Below are positions 38,585 to 46,514 of a DNA stretch of 64,000 nucleotides, piece by piece. The translations under genes were made by a program, and so were the position numbers. Source of the stretch: an uncultured Mycoplasmatota bacterium (lineage in GTDB: Bacteria > Bacillota_I > Bacilli_A > RF39 > UBA660); contig CANSRH010000002.1 in the NCBI GenBank assembly GCA_947649365.1, forward strand, positions 1-64,000, in the 5' to 3' direction. The notes under the pieces were generated by a model that did not search any database, was not told where the DNA came from, and was given only the letters and a program-made list of their open reading frames with translations. Numbering within the stretch: position 1 is the first letter of the stretch; every line of letters begins with the position of its first letter.

Positions 38585-38615
38585 AAGCATGTCCTAAAAA
38601 ACATGCTTTTTTTAA
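38583..38615 (+). terminator. Intrinsic terminator
   Basis: AAAGCATG...CATGCTTTTTTT. Confidence 0.7.
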
Positions 38616-38641
38616 AATCCAAAAAAAAGACCAAAAGGTCT

Positions 38642-39088
38642 TTAAACACATTCTACAAATGTATCTGTTAAACAGCGAATTGCACAAATACAATCTAGAC
38701 TCATTGTGAAAAATGAATTGGTAGCAACGTATGGATTCAAACTTGTTGTATCTGGATTATCTTGTAAAACACGGCAAGTACAACAATTTCCATCTACTTT
38801 TTCTACTCTAAAAACAGTAGAACAAGTATCTGTATTCCCTACACATGTTGCAACTGAATCTTTGCTTGTTGGCATACTCCATGGAGTTCCGTTTCCACAA
38901 CAGGTATAAAGCATAATTGGTCTAGTATTACAAATAAGACAATTAGGTCCTCCACCAAGCATAGGACGATCGCAAGAATCTAAACAATTATCAGGACAAG
39001 CATTTTGTTGAAGTACCAAAATAACATTTAAAATCTCTGCAATACAATTCGTATCCTTAGAGTCTTTATTATTACACATATCATTCAC
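38642..39088 (-). CDS. CotY/CotZ-family spore coat-like Cys-rich protein
   Basis: VLVLQQNACPDNCLDSC ... CSTVFRVEKVDGNCCTCRVL, resembling the CotZ/ExsY pattern. Confidence 0.8.
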   Translation of the reverse strand: MNDMCNNKDSKDTNCIAEILNVILVLQQNACPDNCLDSCDRPMLGGGPNCLICNTRPIMLYTCCGNGTPWSMPTSKDSVATCVGNTDTCSTVFRVEKVDGNCCTCRVLQDNPDTTSLNPYVATNSFFTMSLDCICAIRCLTDTFVECV

Positions 39089-39201
39089 CCTTTCCTATAT
39101 TCTCTACTATAATTTATGTCAATTCCACCGAAGTGTGAGTGAAACCAAAAAGGTTTTACAAATTCTTTTTTTGTTGTATAATTCTAATAGGTGATAATCA
39201 A

Positions 39202-39519
39202 ATGGATACATTTATACAATATGGAATTATACTAATCATACTTCTCTTAATCTCTTTAGTCGTAAGAAAACTCATGCGAAGAGATTTCAGTATCGAAGCA
39301 AACAAACTTATTAACTATCTAGGTGGAAAAGAAAATATTGTCAGTGCCGAATGCAACATGTCACGTTTCAAAGTTCTCCTAAAAGACATTTCCATTGTAG
39401 ACAAAGAAGCAATTGGAAAACTTGGAGCCAAAGGAATTGTTGAAATCGACAACCAACTAAAAATTATTTTTGGGAAAGATGCTAGACAATTAAAAAAATA
39501 CATTGATGAAATTATATAG
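39202..39519 (+). CDS. Stand-alone membrane-anchored PTS EIIB(glucose-type)-like protein
   Basis: TM + LINYLGGKENIVSAECNMSRFKVLLKD...LGAKGIVEIDNQLKIIFG. Confidence 0.7.
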   Translation: MDTFIQYGIILIILLLISLVVRKLMRRDFSIEANKLINYLGGKENIVSAECNMSRFKVLLKDISIVDKEAIGKLGAKGIVEIDNQLKIIFGKDARQLKKYIDEII

Positions 39520-39540
39520 TGTAGAAAATTACACTTTTTT
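39518..39540 (+). terminator. Intrinsic terminator
   Basis: AGTGTA-GAAAAT-TACACTTTTTT. Confidence 0.6.
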
Positions 39541-39819
39541 TATTTCCAAAATATCCTCTAAAAAAATGGTTTGTCCATCCAAAGTAAGAAGCGCTTGACT
39601 AGTTCTCCCCACTACATCCACCTCTTCTGTCTTAGTCTTTGTTACAAGTTTAACTCTTGTTTTATAAACATGAGTCTTAGAATTAAACAACTTATCTATT
39701 TCTTGTAAAGGAATGGAATTGCTTCTCTCTTCCCTCTTTCCGCTCACAAACACATCTTCATTATTTTTAATTTTCTTATCAATCGGAACAGCAAACACAT
39801 TTGGTAAATTTTTATTCAT
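39529..39819 (-). CDS. Small conserved hypothetical protein
   Basis: 96-aa ORF. Confidence 0.55.
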   Translation of the reverse strand: MNKNLPNVFAVPIDKKIKNNEDVFVSGKREERSNSIPLQEIDKLFNSKTHVYKTRVKLVTKTKTEEVDVVGRTSQALLTLDGQTIFLEDILEIKKV

Positions 39820-39878
39820 TTTTAGGCCACCTCGTTATATTTTATGATAAAGTCCCAAAAATGTTGCATACTAAAAGT

Positions 39879-40991
39879 ATGATAAAATGGATAAACAAAC
39901 ACAACTTGCTTCTTTTTATTCCCTTAGGAATTCTTATGATTGCTAGCTTTTTTTGCATGTTTCAAGCTAGATTCATCAAACCACTCTACATAGGACATTT
40001 ACAAAAACAAATTCTATGGTTTGGACTAGGATTCTTTTTACTATTTGTATTAACCAAATTAAAAATAAAATTTTTCTTTCACTATAGTTTTTATTTCTAT
40101 CTTTTAGGAATTGTTTTATTAATACTAGTTCTTTTCTTAGGAAAAAACACCAATGGAGCAAAAGCTTGGTTTGATTTAAAATTTTTTCATCTCCAGCCTA
40201 GTGAATTTGTAAAAATTGCCTTACTTCTCTATCTATCCAAAACAACCAATGATTTCAAGTTAGGGAAAATAAAAGAATGGTGGTATATTTTAAAATGTAT
40301 TTTTATTACATTCATTCCATCCATTCTAGTCTTCTTAGAACCAGATACAGGAGCTATTATCATTTACTTACTATTGTTACTCTCTGTACTAATTTTTTCA
40401 GGGATTCATAAAATTTGGTTTATCCTTTCTTTTCTATGTGTAATTCTAATATTAGGAACATTTACTTATTTTTACTTATACAACCAAGACACACTGATTC
40501 AATACATAGGAACCAGTTTTTTCTATCGTATCGATCGTCTTATTCACTTTGCAGATGGAACAGGAATGCAACTAAACAATGCATTAACAACGATTGGAAA
40601 TGCTGGTATATTTGGCAAAGGAATCCAAAAAGAACTCCTTTATGTTCCAGAATTTCCTACCGATTTCGTATTCACATTAAGCATTGCCATTTTTGGATTT
40701 CTAGGAGGATGCATTCTTCTACTATCTTACTTTACAATAAATTACTATCTTATCCACAAGCTATTTACAAAAAAAGATTTACAAACAAAATTATTTTTAC
40801 ATGGATTCATCTATATTTTTATTTATAGTCAAATCCAAAACATACTAATGAACTTAGGGTTATTACCAATCATGGGAATTCCTCTACCATTTCTTTCTTA
40901 TGGTGGTTCCAACATGATTGTCTATTTTATCTTTCTAGGTTTTATTTTAAATAAAACACAAAAAGAAAAAAACAAGTCGAAACTTGTTTAA
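39879..40991 (+). CDS. RodA/FtsW/SpoVE-family SEDS glycosyltransferase
   Basis: HLQPSEFVKIALLLYLS, LEPDTGAIIIYL, FPTDFVFT, GIPLPFLSYGGSN; start uncertain (39861 or 39879). Confidence 0.92.
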   Translation: MIKWINKHNLLLFIPLGILMIASFFCMFQARFIKPLYIGHLQKQILWFGLGFFLLFVLTKLKIKFFFHYSFYFYLLGIVLLILVLFLGKNTNGAKAWFDLKFFHLQPSEFVKIALLLYLSKTTNDFKLGKIKEWWYILKCIFITFIPSILVFLEPDTGAIIIYLLLLLSVLIFSGIHKIWFILSFLCVILILGTFTYFYLYNQDTLIQYIGTSFFYRIDRLIHFADGTGMQLNNALTTIGNAGIFGKGIQKELLYVPEFPTDFVFTLSIAIFGFLGGCILLLSYFTINYYLIHKLFTKKDLQTKLFLHGFIYIFIYSQIQNILMNLGLLPIMGIPLPFLSYGGSNMIVYFIFLGFILNKTQKEKNKSKLV

Positions 40992-41194
40992 CGATAAGGA
41001 TAATAATAGCCATAAGAAGAATATCCAAAAGGTCCAGGTCCCATAGGGGGATAAGGTCTTGGTGCCACATTGTAAATAGGTCTAGGTCTTGTAAGCCCAA
41101 CGGCTGCTCCTCCAACCAAAGCTCCCGTTAAAAACGGAAAGAAAAACTGACGATCCCCATTATTTGCACGATGTATGGTATAATTTTGATACAC
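40988..41194 (-). CDS. Small Pro/Gly/Tyr-rich protein (coat-like composition)
   Basis: AGGAGG SD followed by a GTG at 41194; C-terminal RPIYNVAPRPYPPMGPGPFGYSSYGYYYPYR. Confidence 0.5.
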   Translation of the reverse strand: MYQNYTIHRANNGDRQFFFPFLTGALVGGAAVGLTRPRPIYNVAPRPYPPMGPGPFGYSSYGYYYPYR

Positions 41195-41241
41195 AAAGCT
41201 TCCTCCTCTCATTCTTAATGTATGAGAGTTTTTCAATTTGT

Positions 41242-42468
41242 CTATTGATAAAAGCCTAAATAATACTTCTTCTTTCCTTTTTTTACAATAAGAACTTGCT
41301 CTTCAATAAAATCTGCTTTTGTAACCATTTTTTCCAAATTCATTTCTTTTTTATTATTAATCGAAATTGCTCCACTACAAATCATTTCACGAGCTTCTCT
41401 TTTGCTAGAACAAATACCATGACTCACAAGCAAATCAACTAGCAAAATATCTTCTGTAACAGGAAATTTTGGAATATCTTTCAAACTAGAAATAATATCT
41501 TTAGCAGATAATTTTGTAATATCTTCACTAAACAGAGATTCACTCATCATTTTTGCTTTTTCAAATTCGGACTTACCATGTAAATCAGTGATGATTTCTT
41601 CTGCCAAACGTTTATGTGCTTCACGTTTTTCAGGATTTTCTAAATGTTGTTTTTCAATTTCTTCTATCTCTTCCTTAGATAAGAAAGTAAGTTTCTTCAA
41701 ATATTCAATAATCATAGAATCTTCCAAATTAATTAAATATTGATACATTTCATAACTTGACGTTTTCTCTTTATCAAGCCACAAAGCATTTCCTTCTGTT
41801 TTACCAAACTTTACACCATTAGAATCAGTTACCAAAGGCATAACCATTCCATAAGCCGTAGCATCGCATTTTTTACGAATAAGTTCAATTCCAGCTGTAA
41901 TATTCCCCCATTGATCACTACCTGCTACTTGTAAAGTACAATTGCGTGTTGTAAACAAATGTAAAAAGTCAAGTGCTTGTAAAATCATATAAGAAAACTC
42001 TGCAAACGTAATTCCTGTTTCAATTCTTGATTTTACTTTATCTTTTGCTAACATATAGTTAATATTGAAATGTTTTCCATAATCTCTTAAAAAATCAATT
42101 ACATTAATCTCTTTTGTCCACTCATAGTTATCCACCACTTCAAAACCAAAAATAGTTTCAGCTTGTTTCTTTAATCCTTTAATATTTTTTGCTACTTCAC
42201 TCTTTGAAATCATAGGACGTTCACTGGTTGGTTTTGGATCTCCGATTAACCCTGTTGCTCCACCAATTAAAAGAATTGGATGATGTCCCGCACGAGCAAG
42301 ACGTTTTGAAATCAAAAAAGAAGAATAATGCCCAATATGCATAGAATCTGCTGTAGGGTCTGTCCCAATATAAAACGTTAATCCTCCCTGATTTAATTTT
42401 TCGATTAGCGCCTCATCACTAATATCTTGTATAAGTCCTCTCCATTTTAAATCTTCAAATATTGTCAT
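41242..42468 (-). CDS. tyrS: Tyrosine--tRNA ligase
   Basis: FYIGTDPTADSMHIGHY, GSDQWGNI, KFGKTEG, C-terminal S4 domain. Confidence 0.96.
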   Translation of the reverse strand: MTIFEDLKWRGLIQDISDEALIEKLNQGGLTFYIGTDPTADSMHIGHYSSFLISKRLARAGHHPILLIGGATGLIGDPKPTSERPMISKSEVAKNIKGLKKQAETIFGFEVVDNYEWTKEINVIDFLRDYGKHFNINYMLAKDKVKSRIETGITFAEFSYMILQALDFLHLFTTRNCTLQVAGSDQWGNITAGIELIRKKCDATAYGMVMPLVTDSNGVKFGKTEGNALWLDKEKTSSYEMYQYLINLEDSMIIEYLKKLTFLSKEEIEEIEKQHLENPEKREAHKRLAEEIITDLHGKSEFEKAKMMSESLFSEDITKLSAKDIISSLKDIPKFPVTEDILLVDLLVSHGICSSKREAREMICSGAISINNKKEMNLEKMVTKADFIEEQVLIVKKGKKKYYLGFYQ

Positions 42469-43010
42469 TTTCTTTCCTCCTCTAATGCTAGTTCTTGTAT
42501 TACTTTTAAATCTATTCCATAATCACTATAAATAGACTCCACATCTTTTGTAATCACACGCTCTTCTGTAAAGCCTAACATTTCTACAATCTTCATTACT
42601 TCTTCTTTATTCGTTCCTTCAATTTCTATATAATCAGGTATCTGTGGCCAAGAATCAATATCCACCTCTACACCATGTAAAAAATAACGGCATCTTTTAT
42701 TTTCTTGAAAAGCCTTTGGAACATAACCAAATTCTTTTAAAATCAAATTTGTTTTTTCAAAATCATCCACTACAATTTCCAACTCTTCTGTTCCATCGAT
42801 TTCTTTTGCTTTTACATTTTTAATAGCAAGAGTAGCCTCTACTCCATTCGTACGAAGTCGTATCCACTTATGAGGCAAAGCAGGCTGAAAATCATAAACA
42901 TATCTTCTTTGTAAATGTTCCCATTGAAATTCTGCTCCCAAACTTTCTAATTTTTCTTGCATCTCCTTCTTATCTACATCTAAGATACGCGCTTCTATTT
43001 CTACATTCAT
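42465..43010 (-). CDS. CYTH-domain protein (class IV adenylate cyclase/thiamine triphosphatase-like)
   Basis: MNVEIEARILDVDK, RRYVYDF, WIRLRTNG, LEIVVDDFE; the longer ORF start overlaps the T-box. Confidence 0.85.
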   Translation of the reverse strand: MNVEIEARILDVDKKEMQEKLESLGAEFQWEHLQRRYVYDFQPALPHKWIRLRTNGVEATLAIKNVKAKEIDGTEELEIVVDDFEKTNLILKEFGYVPKAFQENKRCRYFLHGVEVDIDSWPQIPDYIEIEGTNKEEVMKIVEMLGFTEERVITKDVESIYSDYGIDLKVIQELALEEERK

Positions 43011-43027
43011 AATCTTTCTCCTTCCAA

Positions 43028-43262
43028 TAAAAAACACGATATTTTTATCCATAAGGACGAAAATATCGCGGTACCACCTTAATTCATGAATCAATCATGC
43101 ACTCTAGACTATAAAGCATCACCTATTTAAGTTCATAAATTGTAAATTCATTGTTTGACTATATTAGTTTCCACCAAATACTAACTCTCTATAAATACTT
43201 CAAACAACTACTTTGATTTAATCATCACTTAATTGATAAGTTAAGTGTATCACGTAATACTT
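43028..43262 (-). promoter_or_regulatory. T-box leader upstream of the CYTH-tyrS operon
   Basis: Minus-strand AAGGTGGTACCGCG T-box sequence, AGAGAG...GGTGGAAA stem I elements, terminator hairpin CGATATTTTCGTCC...AAATATCGTGTTTTTT. Confidence 0.9.
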
Positions 43263-43293
43263 ATATAGTCAAATCAATGCTTTTTCCAATTTT

Positions 43294-43796
43294 CTATTCA
43301 TTATATTCCAAACATTTTTCTTCTAATAATTTAAAATTACAACATCTTTCATAAATATTTTTAGCTAAAGTTTTGTTTATATATTTATCATATATTTTTT
43401 TAGATCTTCCATATAATTTTTCATCATTACGATTTAACCAATAGATTTGCTCTTTTAAAAGTTTTGTATACTTTTCTTCTGACTTCGTTAAACATTCTTT
43501 ATCCAAATCTAATTTAACAATATTCTTTCCTGTTACAGGCAACATATTATTAAAATTAATAGCACCTAATTTTCCATTATCTATTTTTAAAAAATCTAAT
43601 TTTGACTTTAACTTAAGATGCTTTGCTTTTGGACTAGATAAAGGAGCAAAATACATGCAGCCATTGATTTCAAATAATACACCTACAAATGGTCTTAGTT
43701 CTTTTTCATTATAGTTATAAGGTACTCTAGCATCAAATTTCTTAAATAATCACAATATCTTGTATCTAATCGAACTAATAATAAAGAATTCTTCAT
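43294..43796 (-). pseudogene. ToxN/AbiQ-family type III toxin, frameshifted near 43735-43741
   Basis: MYFAPLSSPKAKHLK...KLGAINFNNMLPV plus an upstream other-frame segment KFDARVPYNYNEKELRPFVGVLFEINGC; N-terminus from the ATG at 43796. Confidence 0.8.
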
Positions 43797-43837
43797 TTTA
43801 TCACCTTCAAAAACATAATATAACAAAACCAAAAATA

Positions 43838-43861
43838 AAACTAGAGTCTGCTCTCTAGTTT
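43838..43861 (-). terminator. Intrinsic terminator between antitoxin repeats and toxin
   Basis: AAACTAGAG-AGCAGA-CTCTAGTTT followed by TATTTTT on minus. Confidence 0.8.
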
Positions 43862-43862
43862 C

Positions 43863-43972
43863 TTTTTTAAGTTCCTCTTTTGGTGGGAATCACCGCTTTT
43901 TTAAATTCCTGTTAAAAGCCGGAATCGCTTCTTTTTTAAGTTCCTCTTCATAGTGGGAATCACTAGCTTTTT
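43863..43972 (-). ncRNA. Type III antitoxin RNA (ToxI/AntiQ-like), three tandem 34-36-nt repeats
   Basis: Repeat units start at 43863, 43897 and 43932; each carries ...ATTCC... hairpin loop and downstream AGGAA(C/T). Confidence 0.85.
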
Positions 43973-44037
43973 ATTTAATAGATGCAACTTTTTGAGAAAA
44001 GTTACAATGAACACTGAGTTTCCTCAAATGCAAACAT

Positions 44038-44066
44038 ACTATACCATACTTTTAGAACATTGTCTA
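44038..44066 (-). promoter_or_regulatory. Sigma-A-like promoter for the antitoxin RNA
   Basis: Minus: TAGACA - 17 nt - TATAGT. Confidence 0.6.
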
Positions 44067-44086
44067 TAATATAAATTAAAAAAACA

Positions 44087-44578
44087 CTAAGCTGTTTTTT
44101 TCTTAGTCGTTTTATTTTGTGGTTTCTTTTTTGTGGAAGAATTGGTTGTAGTTTTTATAATAACTTCTTCTTTTTTATTAGCTTCTAACTTATCAATTGC
44201 TTTTTTTAATACAACAACCGTTTTATCTTTCACATCCTTAGCAGCTTTTTCAATCACTGGAGCACTTTTTTCTTTTGCTAAATCCATAAGTTCATCTGCT
44301 TTCTTCATCAAAAGCGAACCCTTTTCCTTAATTAGTTCCAAAGCTGTTTCTTTATTCAAATTTTCCAAATCTTGTTTTAACTCTTTTACTTTAGCATTTA
44401 GTTTTTCTTTAATTTCATCTTTATCCAAATGCTTAATTGTATCCACAAGTTCATCCGTTTTCTTTTTTAATTCTTTACGTGTTTCGCTACCTTTTTTAGG
44501 AGCAAACAAAACACCCATTCCAGCCCCAATCATAGCACCAGCAATAAATTTTCCTAAACCATGTTTTTCTTTACTCAT
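44087..44578 (-). CDS. YtxH-domain protein
   Basis: GKFIAGAMIGAGMGVLFAPKKGSETRKELKKK. Confidence 0.8.
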   Translation of the reverse strand: MSKEKHGLGKFIAGAMIGAGMGVLFAPKKGSETRKELKKKTDELVDTIKHLDKDEIKEKLNAKVKELKQDLENLNKETALELIKEKGSLLMKKADELMDLAKEKSAPVIEKAAKDVKDKTVVVLKKAIDKLEANKKEEVIIKTTTNSSTKKKPQNKTTKKKTA

Positions 44579-44864
44579 TTTCATCATCCCTTTTATCTTT
44601 TTTCTTTTTAAACAACAACTTTTTAAACACAGAAGAAATTCCATCTACTACCTTATCCGTAGCAATAGCAATTCGATCAGTAGTATAATCTATGATATGA
44701 AAAAATCCATTCAAAGTTTTCACTTTTTCTTGTACATCATCCACAATTTTTTCTACCTTTTCTAATGTTATTATAATCTTAACCCCTAAAATTATACCAA
44801 TAATCAAAATAATGATTAATAAGATATAAATAATAATTGGTAAAAAATCTAACCAAAAACTCAT
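44571..44864 (-). CDS. DUF948-like single-TM protein
   Basis: N-terminal TM then coiled coil; paired with the YtxH gene. Confidence 0.6.
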   Translation of the reverse strand: MSFWLDFLPIIIYILLIIILIIGIILGVKIIITLEKVEKIVDDVQEKVKTLNGFFHIIDYTTDRIAIATDKVVDGISSVFKKLLFKKKKDKRDDENE

Positions 44865-44866
44865 TT

Positions 44867-45793
44867 TTATTCTTCCTCTCTATTGTCGTACATAGAATCA
44901 ATCAAATCAAACAAATCACTTTCCAATGTATCTTCTTCAATATCTTTACTTTTTGGTTCCTTATCCAAAACTTCCAAATTTTCATCGGATTGTGTTAATT
45001 CCTGTTCAACAGAATGACTAAATTGATTAAAATCATTACTTTCTTCCTCTGGTTCCTCGGCATACTTCCGTCCACGAACATTTTTATTTCGAGTCATTCG
45101 ATTCAAAGGTTGTTCCTCTGTATCAGAAATAGCAATGGTTTCATCTGCTGAATTTGCTAACAAATCATCTATATCTCTAGAGCGACTATCATAAAATTTT
45201 TTCATTGGAGTATCATTCAAAGTTTTCTCAATATCTTCTTCTAAAGTACCAAAAGCCTTCTTTCGAACCATATCTACATTAAACTTCTTCTTTTCTTCCT
45301 CAACAGAAATAATATCTTCTTTTTTATAGTTTTTATCTAGTACTCCATAAACAGGTGAAATGACTGGAGAAGGACGAAATCCATTTTTAGTTTCTGTTTG
45401 TTTTTGAATAGTAGGTTTCTCTCTTTTGGGTTGCTCTTTCTTTAAAAGTTTAGATTTTCTTTCGCTATCGTACCCAAGAGGACTCAAGGAATCAAAACCG
45501 ACTCTTCTCGTTGTTTCAGGCTCCTTAGGTTTTATAGCAACTGGAGGCACTTCTTCTTCCACTTCTTTTGTATTATAACTTGTAACAAATTCTTCTTCAT
45601 TAAAATCTGGAAACTTAAAAGTATTCTCTGCTTTAAACAAATCTCTTTCGTTTTCTTTTGGCAATTCCTCTTTTACAGGAACATCCTTTTTTATCACACT
45701 GTCTTCTTTAATAACTACCTTTTCTTCTGTCGGACGAACTTCTATTTCCTCTTCTTCAAATAAGGCATTCTTTAATTTATTAAACAAACCCAT
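44867..45793 (-). CDS. Hypothetical acidic/disordered protein
   Basis: 308-aa ORF, Glu/Lys-rich. Confidence 0.6.
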   Translation of the reverse strand: MGLFNKLKNALFEEEEIEVRPTEEKVVIKEDSVIKKDVPVKEELPKENERDLFKAENTFKFPDFNEEEFVTSYNTKEVEEEVPPVAIKPKEPETTRRVGFDSLSPLGYDSERKSKLLKKEQPKREKPTIQKQTETKNGFRPSPVISPVYGVLDKNYKKEDIISVEEEKKKFNVDMVRKKAFGTLEEDIEKTLNDTPMKKFYDSRSRDIDDLLANSADETIAISDTEEQPLNRMTRNKNVRGRKYAEEPEEESNDFNQFSHSVEQELTQSDENLEVLDKEPKSKDIEEDTLESDLFDLIDSMYDNREEE

Positions 45794-45807
45794 TTTTTCT
45801 TCACCTC

Positions 45808-46455
45808 TTAATTAATTAAATCTGTATCTGGTATATCATTCTCTTTTTTACTTGAAGAACTACTTCCTTCATATTGAATAAAATTACTTTCATTTTTTGC
45901 CGTCTCAAAAATGTTAAACTCAATCTCACTGGCATTTAGAGTATCATTTCCAATCATACTAGCAATAATAGTATCATTATAAGAAATAGAAGAAAGCAAA
46001 GCCATCGCATAAGCAAGAACTTCGTTTATATCCCTATAATCTACTATCACTTCTATTTTAGCATAATTATACATAATTTCAATTAAATATTTTTTATTTT
46101 CAATAAAATTAATCTCTAAATATCCAAAATACTCTCCATTTTCTAATTTCGTAGAATAGAAAGCATTTTTTTGAATCTTATACTCTTCTTTCACCTTATT
46201 ATGATAGCTAATCAAATCCAAATACAAATAAAGAGTATACTTATCCTTTTTTAAAGTTACATTTCCCGTTTTTTCTTCCAAAACAGACAAACCAATAGGA
46301 AGATAATAACGATAGCCTTGTCCAGTTCGATTGGTATAAGAAATTTTAGAATCTGCCAAAGCATTTTTGATAATTCCATCATAATTGCTTTTATTTAGAT
46401 AAGTACAACCAGACAAAAAAAACATCCCTAAAAACAAGAGTACAATCTTTTTCAT
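45808..46455 (-). CDS. Putative lipoprotein
   Basis: MKKIVLLFLGMFFLSGCTY lipobox. Confidence 0.75.
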   Translation of the reverse strand: MKKIVLLFLGMFFLSGCTYLNKSNYDGIIKNALADSKISYTNRTGQGYRYYLPIGLSVLEEKTGNVTLKKDKYTLYLYLDLISYHNKVKEEYKIQKNAFYSTKLENGEYFGYLEINFIENKKYLIEIMYNYAKIEVIVDYRDINEVLAYAMALLSSISYNDTIIASMIGNDTLNASEIEFNIFETAKNESNFIQYEGSSSSSKKENDIPDTDLIN

Positions 46456-46514
46456 GAGCTTCCTCCTACCTTAAACACCATTATAACAAAAAAATGTTTT
46501 TTTGCAAAACATCT

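Noticed and set aside
38706-38909. 67-aa plus-strand ORF
   Set aside because: Antisense to the CotZ-like gene; no independent support.
43863-43972. Possible CRISPR array
   Set aside because: Repeats are contiguous 34-36-nt units without spacers, next to a ToxN-like toxin and a terminator; fits a type III antitoxin RNA.
44133-44765. 210-aa plus-strand ORF
   Set aside because: Antisense shadow of the YtxH and DUF948-like genes; biased composition from Lys/Glu codons.
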